Of a stretch of 64,000 bases of DNA, positions 26,568 through 38,410 are shown piece by piece. The notes under the pieces are model-generated. The model searched no databases, had not been told where the DNA came from, and saw nothing but the letters and a program-made list of their open reading frames with translations. Made by a program: the position numbers and the translations under genes. Source of the stretch: Arachidicoccus soli. GTDB taxonomy: Bacteria; Bacteroidota; Bacteroidia; Chitinophagales; Chitinophagaceae. The stretch covers positions 3,720,001 to 3,784,000 of the forward strand of contig NZ_CP032489.1 in the NCBI RefSeq assembly GCF_003600625.1, given 5' to 3'. Position 1 is the stretch's first letter, and the number at the start of each line of letters is the position of its first letter.

Positions 26568-26936
26568 TTAAAGAACTTCGGGTGCTAAGGAAATAATTTT
26601 CATATGTCCTTTATCGCGCAATTCACGAGCAACGGGTCCAAATATACGTGTACCTCTTGGCTCATCAGCGTTATTTAATAACACAACTGCGTTATCATCA
26701 AAACGGATATAAGAACCATCTTTACGACGTAACTTATTAGTTGTGCGTACAATAACTGCTTTAGAAACGGTACCTTTTTTAATATTACCGGCAGGGATAG
26801 CATCTTTAACGGTAACAACGATCTTGTCACCAATTTTTGCATAATCTTGTCCGGAGTTGCCAAGTACACGAATACAAAGTACTTCTTTTGCTCCACTATT
26901 ATCAGCTACACGTAGCCTACTTTCTTGCTGAATCAT
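26568..26936 (-). CDS. rplN: 50S ribosomal protein L14
   Basis: This 122-residue protein matches L14 end to end: [18 protein letters not shown] at the start, the signature [20 protein letters not shown], and [24 protein letters not shown] at the end. L14 forms part of the intersubunit bridge. Usual length and position between rpsQ and rplX. Confidence 0.98.
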   Translation of the reverse strand: MIQQESRLRVADNSGAKEVLCIRVLGNSGQDYAKIGDKIVVTVKDAIPAGNIKKGTVSKAVIVRTTNKLRRKDGSYIRFDDNAVVLLNNADEPRGTRIFGPVARELRDKGHMKIISLAPEVL

Positions 26937-27031
26937 TTTATTTAGCTTTTAGCTTCGATTAATAATTACGATATTAATCTAATTCAATTTTATTTTTCAA
27001 ATAGGAATTTCCTAAGTAGATAAGCCAATAT

Positions 27032-27289
27032 TTATTTAGCTTTTTCAACTATTTCCACTAAACGCCAACGTTTAGTTTTGCTCAATGGGCGGGTTTCCAT
27101 AATCTTTACGATATCGCCAATAGCAGCTTCATTCTTTTCGTCATGTGCGTGAAACTTGGTAGTTTTCTTCACAAATTTACCATACATAGGGTGCTTTACT
27201 TTTCTTTCAACAGCCACAGTGATTGTTTTAGTCATCTTGTTGCTGCTTACAATCCCTACTCTTGATTTACGCAAATTTCTTTCGGTCAT
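27032..27289 (-). CDS. rpsQ: 30S ribosomal protein S17
   Basis: This 85-residue OB-fold protein has S17 landmarks [33 protein letters not shown] and [18 protein letters not shown]. It binds 16S rRNA and is needed for early small-subunit assembly. It follows rpmC by 38 bases. Confidence 0.98.
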   Translation of the reverse strand: MTERNLRKSRVGIVSSNKMTKTITVAVERKVKHPMYGKFVKKTTKFHAHDEKNEAAIGDIVKIMETRPLSKTKRWRLVEIVEKAK

Positions 27290-27327
27290 TTTACTTAATT
27301 TTTAATTGCTTTAAAAGCAATATTTAT

Positions 27328-27537
27328 TTACGCTAATTCTCTTTTTTGTAATTCAGTTTTAATGCGTGCGATGTCTTTTCTGAAAAGACGAATGCTCATA
27401 GGATTTTCCAAAGGAGAAATAGCATGGGCAAACTTCATTTTTTTTAAACGAAGCTCATCTTCCTGAATGCGTGCCTTCAAGTCTTCTACAGACATTGAAT
27501 TAAGGCTTTTATTAAATGCTACTATTTTATTAGGCAT
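27328..27537 (-). CDS. rpmC: 50S ribosomal protein L29
   Basis: This 69-residue, mostly helical protein has the L29 features SMSVEDLKARIQEDELRLKK and LFRKDIARIKTELQKRE. L29 lies beside L23 at the exit tunnel. It has its canonical position between rplP and rpsQ. Confidence 0.97.
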   Translation of the reverse strand: MPNKIVAFNKSLNSMSVEDLKARIQEDELRLKKMKFAHAISPLENPMSIRLFRKDIARIKTELQKRELA

Positions 27538-27632
27538 TATTGATGAATTTTATTAATTGATAAATTCTACTATTTGAAATAAAGTGTGCAAAGGTACAAA
27601 TATTTCAAACATTTATTACTGAATCTCGAAAA

Positions 27633-28046
27633 TTATAAATCTCTACGAGACACAAATTTTGTTGCAATAGGCAATTTAGCTGCGGCTAATTTCATTGCGT
27701 TTTGCGCTACTTCCGGTGTAACACCATCACATTCAAAAATAATGCGTCCTGGTTCTACAACTGCTGCCCAATATTCCGGGTTACCTTTACCTTTACCCAT
27801 ACGCACTTCAGCAGGCTTTTTAGTAATGGGTTTATCAGGGAATATTCTAATCCAAACATTACCTTCACGTTTCATTGCACGCGTCATTGCTTGACGTGCA
27901 GCTTCAATCTGACGGTTATTTAACCAAATGGGTTCTACTGCTTTTAGGGCAAAAGATCCAAAAGATATAGTTGTTCCTCTTTTCGCTACATTTCTGATGC
28001 GTCCTTTCTGTGCTTTCCTGTGTTTTGCTCTTTTTGGCTGTAACAT
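27633..28046 (-). CDS. rplP: 50S ribosomal protein L16
   Basis: This 137-residue protein begins [19 protein letters not shown] and contains [20 protein letters not shown] and the L16 core [19 protein letters not shown]16 helps position the A-site tRNA acceptor arm. A gap of about 95 bases separates it from rpmC. Confidence 0.98.
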   Translation of the reverse strand: MLQPKRAKHRKAQKGRIRNVAKRGTTISFGSFALKAVEPIWLNNRQIEAARQAMTRAMKREGNVWIRIFPDKPITKKPAEVRMGKGKGNPEYWAAVVEPGRIIFECDGVTPEVAQNAMKLAAAKLPIATKFVSRRDL

Positions 28047-28114
28047 AATAAGCCTATTTTTAACCTTTTATCGGTTCGTTATAAATTTTATTACTTTTTA
28101 AGATAGTTAGAAAA

Positions 28115-28900
28115 CTAGTTTCTTCTATCTCTTCTATCTCCTCCAGCACCATGTGGTCTTCCGCCGCCTCTTCTGTCACCACGATCTCTATCACCACCGC
28201 GGTGTTCGCCACCCGGTCTTCTATCTTTTGCATCTCCACCGCTCAAAACGTTTGGATTCAAATCTCTTTTACCCAAAACTTCACCTTTACAAACCCAAAC
28301 TTTTAAACCGATTTTACCATATACAGTTTGCGCAAATACACTAGCATAGTCAATATCCATACGGAAAGTATGCAAAGGAATACGACCTTGTTTAAATTCT
28401 TCAGAACGTGCAATTTCAGCACCATTCAAACGACCGCTTGCTTTAACTTTGATACCTTCTGCACCCATACGAAGCGCTGAAGCTACAGCCATTTTAATAG
28501 CACGTTTGAAATTGATACGATTTTCGATTTGACGGGCAATAGTGTCACCTATAATGGCTGCATCTATTTCCGGACGGCGAATTTCTAAGATGTTGATTTG
28601 AACATCTTCTTTTTTCGTCAATTTTTTCAATTCTTCTTTGATACGATCAACTTCTCCACCACCTTTACCTATGATGATACCTGGTTTTGAAGTATGAATG
28701 GTAACAATCAGCTTACCCAAAGTACGCTCGATTACAATTCTAGCGATGCCGCCTTTGTTGATACGTGCTGTAAGGTAAGTACGGATTTTGTTATCTTCAA
28801 TCAAACGGTTGGCATAATCTTTTTTGTTGCCATACCAATTGCTGTCCCATCCACGGATGATTCCTAATCTGTTACCAATAGGATTTGCTTTTTGACCCAT
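28115..28900 (-). CDS. rpsC: 30S ribosomal protein S3 with long basic tail
   Basis: This 261-residue protein has the S3 start [20 protein letters not shown] and a KH domain with [18 protein letters not shown]. The C-terminal domain contains [21 protein letters not shown]. The last 40 or so residues form a low-complexity tail of Gly, Arg and Asp with [16 protein letters not shown]3 lines the mRNA entry channel and has helicase activity. Extended S3 tails occur in this phylum; this one could bind RNA. Confidence 0.98.
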   Translation of the reverse strand: MGQKANPIGNRLGIIRGWDSNWYGNKKDYANRLIEDNKIRTYLTARINKGGIARIVIERTLGKLIVTIHTSKPGIIIGKGGGEVDRIKEELKKLTKKEDVQINILEIRRPEIDAAIIGDTIARQIENRINFKRAIKMAVASALRMGAEGIKVKASGRLNGAEIARSEEFKQGRIPLHTFRMDIDYASVFAQTVYGKIGLKVWVCKGEVLGKRDLNPNVLSGGDAKDRRPGGEHRGGDRDRGDRRGGGRPHGAGGDRRDRRN

Positions 28901-28993
28901 ATTGTTGATTTGAAATTTGAAAGTTTGATACTATCTTTCTTTCAGTTTTTATTTATTTAAATTGATAATGATTGCTCATTACACTATTTCTAA

Positions 28994-29338
28994 TTAAGCC
29001 TTTTTATCTACAATTATTGTAACGTGATTGCTACGTTTACGAATCTTATGTCCACGTCCTTGTGGCGCCGGGCGCATTCTTTTAATAGAACGACCACCAT
29101 CAACAAAAATAGTTTTTACAACTAAGTTTGCATCTGCTGCGCTTTCTCCATTATTTTTTTGTTCCCAGTTGGCAATGGCGCTTCTCAACAATTTAGCCAA
29201 AGGCTTTGCGTTGTGTTGAGGATGAAATTCTAAAATAGAAATTGATTTTTCAACATCTAATCCGCGAATTACATCGGCTAACAAACGCATCTTGCGCGGC
29301 CCTGTAGGATAATTCTTTAATTTAGCTACTGCTTCCAT
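28994..29338 (-). CDS. rplV: 50S ribosomal protein L22
   Basis: I chose the Met at 29338 (MEAVAKLKNYPTGPRKMRLL), giving 114 residues, the usual length; an upstream ATG at 29359 would add seven. The tunnel-loop region has the canonical FVDGGRSIKRMRPAPQGRGH. L22 lines the peptide exit tunnel, and its loop is a known site of macrolide-resistance changes; none is evident here. Confidence 0.97.
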   Translation of the reverse strand: MEAVAKLKNYPTGPRKMRLLADVIRGLDVEKSISILEFHPQHNAKPLAKLLRSAIANWEQKNNGESAADANLVVKTIFVDGGRSIKRMRPAPQGRGHKIRKRSNHVTIIVDKKA

Positions 29339-29385
29339 TTTCTTATATTTATGTGTCAAATTAATATCAACACAAATTTTTACAA

Positions 29386-29655
29386 TTATTTTTTGCTGCC
29401 TGAGTGACCTCTAAAGTTTCTTGTTGGTGCAAACTCACCTAACTTATGACCCACCATAAACTCAGTTACATATACAGGGATAAATTTGTTCCCATTGTGT
29501 ACTGCAAATGTTTGTCCTACAAAATCCGGTGTAATAGTTGAGCGACGGCTCCAAGTTTTTACAACTGCTTTTTTTGCTTTTCCTTCCGTGATAGCTAAAA
29601 CTTTTTCTTCAAGCTTAGCATCTACATAAGGACCTTTTTTAATTGAACGACCCAT
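29386..29655 (-). CDS. rpsS: 30S ribosomal protein S19
   Basis: This 89-residue protein has S19 signatures [39 protein letters not shown] and [18 protein letters not shown]-type sequence ending RGHSGSKK. It sits in the head of the small subunit near the A site. It follows rplB by 58 bases. Confidence 0.98.
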   Translation of the reverse strand: MGRSIKKGPYVDAKLEEKVLAITEGKAKKAVVKTWSRRSTITPDFVGQTFAVHNGNKFIPVYVTEFMVGHKLGEFAPTRNFRGHSGSKK

Positions 29656-29713
29656 AGTTTGTATTAAATTTGTTTATTTGTTTCGTTGTTTACGAAACCA
29701 TTTTAACAATAGA

Positions 29714-30553
29714 TTACTTGTTAGATAATTTTTTACCGTTGCTTCTCTGAATGATTAATTTGTCAGAGCCTTTTTTCTTACGGGTAATTTCACCTTTCGC
29801 ATATTTACCAGTACGAGAACGTGGATGTCCACCAGAAGCGCGACCTTCACCACCACCCATCGGGTGATCTACCGGGTTCATCGCAACACCTCTTGTGCGA
29901 GGGCGAATACCTTTCCAACGATTAGCACCTGCTTTACCAACGCTTAGCAAATTGTGGTCGCTGTTTGAAACAACACCTACAGTTGCATAACCATCAATCA
30001 ATACTTTTCTTAATTCACCAGAAGGCATTTTTAAGATAGCATATTTTTCTTCTTTGTTACTCAATTGAGCGGAAGTACCTGCGCTACGCGCCATTTTTGC
30101 ACCTTGTTTAGGTTGCAATTCAATATTATGAATTGTAGTACCTAAAGGCATATTGCGCATTTTCAATGCATTGCCTAATTCAGGAGCAACGGCATCTCCA
30201 GACATTACTGTAGCGCCTACTTGCAAACCTTGCGGGGCAATAATATATCTTTTTTCACCATCAGCATATTGCAACAAAGCAATAAATGCAGTACGGTTTG
30301 GATCGTATTCGATAGAAACAACTTTAGCTTCTATATTTACTTTATCTCTTTTAAAATCAATGATACGGTAATGTTTTCTGTGTCCACCACCTTTATAACG
30401 CATTACCTGACGACCTTGGAAGTTACGTCCTGCCTTGCTGTGTTTCTTTTCTAACAAACTTTTTTCAGGTTCGTTAGTCGTAATTTCTGCGTATGCATTT
30501 CCAATTCTCCAGCGTGTACCCGCCGTCATTGGTCTATATTTTTTTAATGCCAT
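29714..30553 (-). CDS. rplB: 50S ribosomal protein L2
   Basis: This 279-residue protein starts [18 protein letters not shown] and has the L2 signature [19 protein letters not shown] near its C-terminus, including the conserved His near the peptidyl transferase centre. L2 is a primary 23S rRNA binder. Length and location are standard. Confidence 0.98.
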   Translation of the reverse strand: MALKKYRPMTAGTRWRIGNAYAEITTNEPEKSLLEKKHSKAGRNFQGRQVMRYKGGGHRKHYRIIDFKRDKVNIEAKVVSIEYDPNRTAFIALLQYADGEKRYIIAPQGLQVGATVMSGDAVAPELGNALKMRNMPLGTTIHNIELQPKQGAKMARSAGTSAQLSNKEEKYAILKMPSGELRKVLIDGYATVGVVSNSDHNLLSVGKAGANRWKGIRPRTRGVAMNPVDHPMGGGEGRASGGHPRSRTGKYAKGEITRKKKGSDKLIIQRSNGKKLSNK

Positions 30554-30606
30554 TTTATTCTTGTTTATGCGAAATTTTCAGCTTCGCTTACTATAAATTA
30601 ATTTTA

Positions 30607-30906
30607 CTAAATGCTAGAGTACAAATCGATTGAATCACCCTCTGCAACTGTTACATAAGCTTTTTTATAAGCTGGCTTTTGCCCTTGAATATAACCTGCT
30701 TTTGTAAAGCGTGTTTTGTTTTTTGCCGGAACTACAACAGTATGCACTTCTTTTACAGTTACACCATAAAAAGCTTCAACTGCATCTTTTATTTCCAATT
30801 TGTTTGCCCTGCGGTTTACGCGAAAGGTAAATTTGTTCAATTTTTCGCTTTGCGCGTTTGCCTTTTCGGTAAGTATGGGTTTCACTAAAACTTCGCTAAG
30901 TTTCAT
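30607..30906 (-). CDS. rplW: 50S ribosomal protein L23
   Basis: This 99-residue protein matches L23: LVKPILTEKANAQSEKLNK, FRVNRRANKLEIKDAVEAFY and the loop KTRFTKAGYIQGQKPAYKK. L23 docks trigger factor and SRP at the tunnel exit. It follows rplD by 27 bases. Confidence 0.98.
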   Translation of the reverse strand: MKLSEVLVKPILTEKANAQSEKLNKFTFRVNRRANKLEIKDAVEAFYGVTVKEVHTVVVPAKNKTRFTKAGYIQGQKPAYKKAYVTVAEGDSIDLYSSI

Positions 30907-30933
30907 TTCTAATAATTTTTTAAAATTCGCTAA

Positions 30934-31569
30934 TTAAGCAGCTGCTTCTTCTTTCTCGTTTAAAATTTTTGCCGCATTTTCTGTGAAAACAACTAGGTCT
31001 GCATTAATTACATCATAAGTATTAATATCCGCTAACAAAGTGCTTCCTATTCTTGGCAAGTTTCTTAAGCTCAAATAAACATTGTCGTTGTAGTCTGGTA
31101 AAACAAATAAAACTTTTTTACCGGCTGCATTAATGTTTTTCAACACTTCAACAAATTGCTTTGTTTTTGGTGTTTCATAAGACAAGTCTTCCAAAACAAC
31201 GATAGCACCGTCTTTAGCTTTGTGAGAAAGCGCGCTTATTTTAGCCAAATCCTTCACTTTTCTGTTCAACTTAATAGTATAAGCGTGTGGTTTTGGTCCG
31301 AAAATAGTACCACCTCCTTTATATAAAGGGTTACGAATGTTCCCTTTACGAGAACCGCCGGTACCTTTTTGTTTGTGTAATTTGCGACTAGCACCTTGTA
31401 CTTCTGCACGCGTTTTTACTTTATGCGTACCTTGGCGTTGTGAAGCAAGATGTTGTTTCACAGCCAAATATATTACGTGATCGTTTGGTTCAACACCAAA
31501 TATTTCGTCAGGCATTTCTATTGAACGCCCTGTGGTTTTTCCTGTTGTATTTAAAACTTCTAATTGCAT
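30934..31569 (-). CDS. rplD: 50S ribosomal protein L4
   Basis: This 211-residue protein has the L4 tunnel-loop features RAEVQGASRKLHKQKGTGGS, RKGNIRNPLYKGGGTIFGPK and the C-terminal domain INADLVVFTENAAKIL. In E. coli L4 also represses the S10 operon through its leader RNA. A structured spacer lies upstream of rplC here, but any link to L4 is speculative. Confidence 0.98.
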   Translation of the reverse strand: MQLEVLNTTGKTTGRSIEMPDEIFGVEPNDHVIYLAVKQHLASQRQGTHKVKTRAEVQGASRKLHKQKGTGGSRKGNIRNPLYKGGGTIFGPKPHAYTIKLNRKVKDLAKISALSHKAKDGAIVVLEDLSYETPKTKQFVEVLKNINAAGKKVLFVLPDYNDNVYLSLRNLPRIGSTLLADINTYDVINADLVVFTENAAKILNEKEEAAA

Positions 31570-31619
31570 TTTTGTTTCATTTTTGGTAAAGAATAATTGT
31601 TACTGAATTATCTCTACTT

Positions 31620-32237
31620 TTATTTTTGGATGAAAACGGTTGAGCCAATATGACCGGGAATCGAACCGCTGATAAGGATATAATTCTTCTCTGCAAAAAT
31701 TTTAACCACTTTCAAGCCTTTCAATTTTACACGGTCGTTACCCATACGGCCAGCCATTCTCATTCCTTTAAATACTCTTGAAGGATAAGAAGAACCACCG
31801 ATTGATCCAGGTGCACGAGAACGGTCATGCTGACCGTGAGATTGTTCACCCACACCAGCAAAACCATGGCGTTTTACCACACCTTGAAATCCTTTACCTT
31901 TTGTAGTACCCACAACATCAACAATTTCACCTTCCGTGAAAATATCTACAGATATGGTTTCTCCAATATTTTTTTCGATTGAGTAATCGCGAAATTCTTT
32001 TACAATTTTCTTAGCCGAAGTGTTGGCCTTTGCGAAGTGATTGATAGCTGCTTTAGTGGCGTTTTTTTCTTTCTTATCGCCAATAGCAAGCTGAAGCGCG
32101 CTGTATCCGTCAGTTTCCTGATTTTTGATTTGCGTTACAACATTTGGTGTCGCTTCAATGATGGTTACAGCAATCTGTTTGCCTTCTGGGCCGTAGATGC
32201 TGGTCATCCCAATTTTTTTTCCAATAATTCCTTTCAT
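31620..32237 (-). CDS. rplC: 50S ribosomal protein L3
   Basis: I chose the Met at 32237 ([19 protein letters not shown]), which gives the usual 205 residues; an ATG at 32297 would add a 20-residue extension unlike L3. The family loop reads [20 protein letters not shown] then [21 protein letters not shown]3 lies close to the peptidyl transferase centre. The gene is preceded by an unusually long 279-base spacer after rpsJ. Confidence 0.97.
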   Translation of the reverse strand: MKGIIGKKIGMTSIYGPEGKQIAVTIIEATPNVVTQIKNQETDGYSALQLAIGDKKEKNATKAAINHFAKANTSAKKIVKEFRDYSIEKNIGETISVDIFTEGEIVDVVGTTKGKGFQGVVKRHGFAGVGEQSHGQHDRSRAPGSIGGSSYPSRVFKGMRMAGRMGNDRVKLKGLKVVKIFAEKNYILISGSIPGHIGSTVFIQK

Positions 32238-32516
32238 TTTTGCGGTTTTTCGCCCCGCTAGGTTGTTGAGACAATACCGAATGAAGCGGTATTTCAATCC
32301 CTGTTTCCCACCGACCTTTTCTTTTGTCGTTTAAACTTCTAAACTTCAGAAGTACCGGTAGTCAACAAACCTCGAAGGGCCTGTTTTATATTTTACAGTT
32401 CAAACAAAATCTGTTTGAATATTTTCTAATCAGAGCTCTTTTCTTCTGCCGTGGCAAAATTGAGAGATAATATTAATTACTTTTAAGAACTATCTGTCGG
32501 CTTGAAAACCAAGCAG
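32238..32516 (-). promoter_or_regulatory. structured spacer between rpsJ and rplC
   Basis: The 279-base spacer has no credible reading frame but contains four short perfect hairpins on the transcribed strand. They are a 5-bp stem at 32500-32514, an 8-bp stem (TTCAAACA/TGTTTGAA) at 32399-32419, a 6-bp stem at 32335-32353, and a 7-bp stem (AATACCG/CGGTATT) at 32273-32293. The last lies about 36 bases before the rplC start. No TAnnTTTG promoter was found inside. It may be a leader RNA that controls the distal genes of the operon. Confidence 0.5.
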
Positions 32517-32822
32517 TTATGCCTTGATTTCTACTTCAACGCCAGAAGGTAAATCCAATTTACTTAAAGCATCTACAGTTCTTGAAGAAGAAGTATAGAT
32601 ATCCAATAAGCGTTTATGCGTAGCCAATTGGAATTGCTCACGGCTTTTCTTATTCACATGTGGTGAACGTAAAACGGTGAAAATTCTTTTGTGAGTTGGC
32701 AAAGGAATTGGGCCAGTAACCACTGCTCCAGTTCCACGTACTGTTTTAACTATCTTCTCAGCAGATTTATCTACTAAGTTATGATCGTAAGATTGTAATT
32801 TTATTCTGATGCGTTGCGACAT
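32517..32822 (-). CDS. rpsJ: 30S ribosomal protein S10
   Basis: This 101-residue protein has the S10 features [40 protein letters not shown] and [20 protein letters not shown]10 is a small-subunit protein and also the NusB partner in antitermination. It is the first gene of the S10-spc operon, behind a strong promoter and a 5' hairpin. Confidence 0.98.
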   Translation of the reverse strand: MSQRIRIKLQSYDHNLVDKSAEKIVKTVRGTGAVVTGPIPLPTHKRIFTVLRSPHVNKKSREQFQLATHKRLLDIYTSSSRTVDALSKLDLPSGVEVEIKA

Positions 32823-32828
32823 AATAAT

Positions 32829-32852
32829 AACCCCAATTTTTTCATTGGGATT
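32829..32852 (-). promoter_or_regulatory. hairpin at the 5' end of the S10 operon transcript
   Basis: On the minus strand AATCCCAAT pairs with ATTGGGGTT (9 bp, one G-T pair) around a GAAAAA loop. It lies directly after the -7 element and ends seven bases before the rpsJ ATG. It would form at the very 5' end of the mRNA, where it could protect the transcript or gate translation. Confidence 0.65.
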
Positions 32853-32853
32853 G

Positions 32854-32884
32854 CAAAGGTATGTGTAGTTTTTGAATGTGCAAA
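32854..32884 (-). promoter_or_regulatory. promoter of the S10-spc operon
   Basis: On the minus strand TTTG (32884-32881) and TACCTTTG (32861-32854) are separated by 19 bases. This is an essentially perfect Bacteroidota promoter and diverges from the tRNA-Gln gene. Confidence 0.88.
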
Positions 32885-32936
32885 ACTTTTTCTTAAAAAA
32901 ATTTTACTCGTCCTATTATCAAATCGAAAAACGCAC

Positions 32937-32944
32937 TATTTTTG
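32937..32944 (+). promoter_or_regulatory. promoter -7 element of tRNA-Gln
   Basis: TATTTTTG fits TAnnTTTG and lies 29 bases before the tRNA. No clear TTG is seen at the expected upstream distance, so the call is modest. Confidence 0.45.
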
Positions 32945-32973
32945 TATCCATACTAAGGCTATTTTAGTCCTCT

Positions 32974-33044
32974 TGCCCGATAGTATAATGGTAGTACCAC
33001 AGATTCTGGTTCTGTTTGTCTAGGTTCGAGTCCTGGTCGGGTAA
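32974..33044 (+). tRNA. tRNA-Gln (anticodon CTG)
   Basis: The acceptor arms TGCCCGA and TCGGGTA pair in seven base pairs (U1-A72 as in Gln tRNAs, one G-U). The anticodon stem ACAGA/TCTGT encloses the loop TTCTGGT, giving anticodon CTG. The T arm GGTTCGAGTCC is standard, and the discriminator is A. The 3' CCA is not encoded. It is a single tRNA between the S10 operon and the carbohydrate-enzyme region. Confidence 0.93.
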
Positions 33045-33046
33045 CA

Positions 33047-33083
33047 AACTAGCCTTGTAAATCATTGATCTACAAGGCTAGTT
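33047..33083. terminator. bidirectional hairpin between tRNA-Gln and the GH2 gene
   Basis: A perfect 13-bp stem, AACTAGCCTTGTA with TACAAGGCTAGTT, has an 11-base loop. It sits three bases after the tRNA and 24 bases beyond the stop of the convergent GH2 gene, so it can terminate both. No strong T-run follows on either side. Confidence 0.7.
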
Positions 33084-33106
33084 CATTTGCAATGAATAAC
33101 TCTAGT

Positions 33107-36688
<3,582 letters not shown>

Positions 36689-36707
36689 TTATTAATATTT
36701 ACTAAAT

Positions 36708-38222
36708 TTAATACAATCGTATCTTTTGAACAAAAAGAGAATTGAATAATAATGATACAGAAGAAGAGCACCCGAAGTCTGATCCTGGCTTTATTGCGCT
36801 AGTGGCTGTACCCCACTTTGTCTGAATAAGGTTTTCTGCATTACGATTATTATAAGCAACTTTTGCATTTAGTCGTATCCAAGCAATCAAGTCTGGTCTT
36901 TTACATTCAAGTGTATACATACGTGCGTATCTGGCAAAAATCCCTTTAAACCCAGGCAAATCATCTCCTCCATCCTCATTGTTTATCACTCCATTGTGGT
37001 ACATCGCGCTTCTTGTGTATCTTGCAATTTTTTCAGCATCAGATAAGTATTTAGTATCCTTGGTAAATTTATACAGCATCGTTGCTGCCCCAAGATAAGT
37101 TCCTTGATTATAGGTGGAACTCCAATTGCTAATCTTAATCTTTCCCGACTTATCAAAATCAACATTATCATTAACTTTACCAGTAGCTGTATCGAATAAG
37201 TATAATTTAGACCACTTATATAAAGTGATTGCCTTATCATAATAAGTACTATCACCCGTAGCTCGCGCTAAGTAACAGCAGGCAACCATTGCCGGCCCGT
37301 TGATACAGGCATTTTTAGATTTTTTTGTTTCATACCAAATCAGTCCACCACCAAAACTTTTCGTATAAGCACGAGCGTACATTTCATCAAATTGTTTCTT
37401 CCCCTGTTCAAGATATATTTTATTACCGGTAAGCAAATAACCACGAACACAAAAAAGAACTGCCCAAGTAATATCATCATTGAAGTTGTTATACATCCAA
37501 TCGGTCTTATTTTTTTTGATAAAATCTTTGTACATATTATTGAACTTTGTGATGTAATTTTTTTTGCCGGTTACTTCATAGGCATCTAAAAGAATTTCCA
37601 TCATTTCGGCTTTGCTCCAAAACCCTTTACCCGTTTCCACTTTATATTTGTTGTACCAGGCTTCAAATATTTTATCGGCTATTGCAGTGGTTGGAGCTCC
37701 ATCTTGCCCGGTCTGTCTTATCAATGCCCATTTATCTGCATTCGTATGAGCCCCATAAGATATGTCGACATTTGCATCTGCATTGTTTTCGCCGATTCCT
37801 GCGTGAAGAGAACAATTTTTATCCAAAGCAGGTTTTAAGTAAAAGTATCCTCTTCCGGCTTTTCTAACAACCCATTTAACATCATCGCGGTGCGTATTAT
37901 TATGTTGATTTACATTTATCAAATCTGTGGATGTAGAAGCTATGTGCAGCAGTTTCCCACTTGCGACATTGGTGAATGTAAATATTTTTTTATCGATACG
38001 GGTAGCAATCCATCGCTCTGCGTCCGAACTTGTATTTATCCGGCAATCTACGTCTGCATTGTTGTTTATTGAGGAATTCTTTACATTCAATAACTTGGTA
38101 TTCAATTTTGATTGTATTGTATAAATTTCTCCCGAAATAATATTTGTTCTTTGAGCAAGTGCATGATTTGCGCTCACAAGGCAAGCCATCGATATCAACA
38201 AAAATAAATGAAAAAATTTCAT
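36708..38222 (-). CDS. secreted GH76 alpha-1,6-mannanase-like protein with ricin-type lectin domain
   Basis: This 504-residue protein has a signal peptide ending HALAQ. A beta-trefoil lectin domain (about 28-170; SDAERWIATR, DDVKWVVRK, NADKWALIR) is followed by an (alpha/alpha)6 GH76 domain with the catalytic Asp pair D249-D250 in FNDDITWAV. GH76 enzymes are endo-alpha-1,6-mannanases acting on yeast-type or bacterial mannan backbones. Only 28 bases separate it from the GH2 gene downstream, suggesting co-transcription. Its lectin domain resembles that of the neighbour. Confidence 0.88.
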   Translation of the reverse strand: MKFFHLFLLISMACLVSANHALAQRTNIISGEIYTIQSKLNTKLLNVKNSSINNNADVDCRINTSSDAERWIATRIDKKIFTFTNVASGKLLHIASTSTDLINVNQHNNTHRDDVKWVVRKAGRGYFYLKPALDKNCSLHAGIGENNADANVDISYGAHTNADKWALIRQTGQDGAPTTAIADKIFEAWYNKYKVETGKGFWSKAEMMEILLDAYEVTGKKNYITKFNNMYKDFIKKNKTDWMYNNFNDDITWAVLFCVRGYLLTGNKIYLEQGKKQFDEMYARAYTKSFGGGLIWYETKKSKNACINGPAMVACCYLARATGDSTYYDKAITLYKWSKLYLFDTATGKVNDNVDFDKSGKIKISNWSSTYNQGTYLGAATMLYKFTKDTKYLSDAEKIARYTRSAMYHNGVINNEDGGDDLPGFKGIFARYARMYTLECKRPDLIAWIRLNAKVAYNNRNAENLIQTKWGTATSAIKPGSDFGCSSSVSLLFNSLFVQKIRLY

Positions 38223-38305
38223 ACAAATATGATTTTATCTTACAATAGTAATTTGCAGAATAATGCTCTTCAAACAACTTATTAAAGCATTCAATATAAA
38301 CAAAT

Positions 38306-38340
38306 TGGCAAGTAGTTCTTTGTTAGCGAACTACTTGCCA
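38306..38340 (-). terminator. rho-independent-like terminator after the GH38 gene
   Basis: A perfect 13-bp stem, TGGCAAGTAGTTC with GAACTACTTGCCA, has a 9-base loop. It lies about 70 bases past the GH38 stop on the minus strand and is followed by a T-rich stretch. It separates the GH38 unit from the GH76-GH2 pair. Confidence 0.75.
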
Positions 38341-38410
38341 TTAAATCATAAAAAGACATTAAAGCGCTTCGCTTTATAACATTCTTCTCCTACTCTGCGA
38401 TTGGCTATTT

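Noticed and set aside
32237-32297. Longer start for L3 at 32297
   Set aside because: The added 20 residues do not resemble any L3 N-terminus, while the Met at 32237 gives the standard length and start [11 protein letters not shown].
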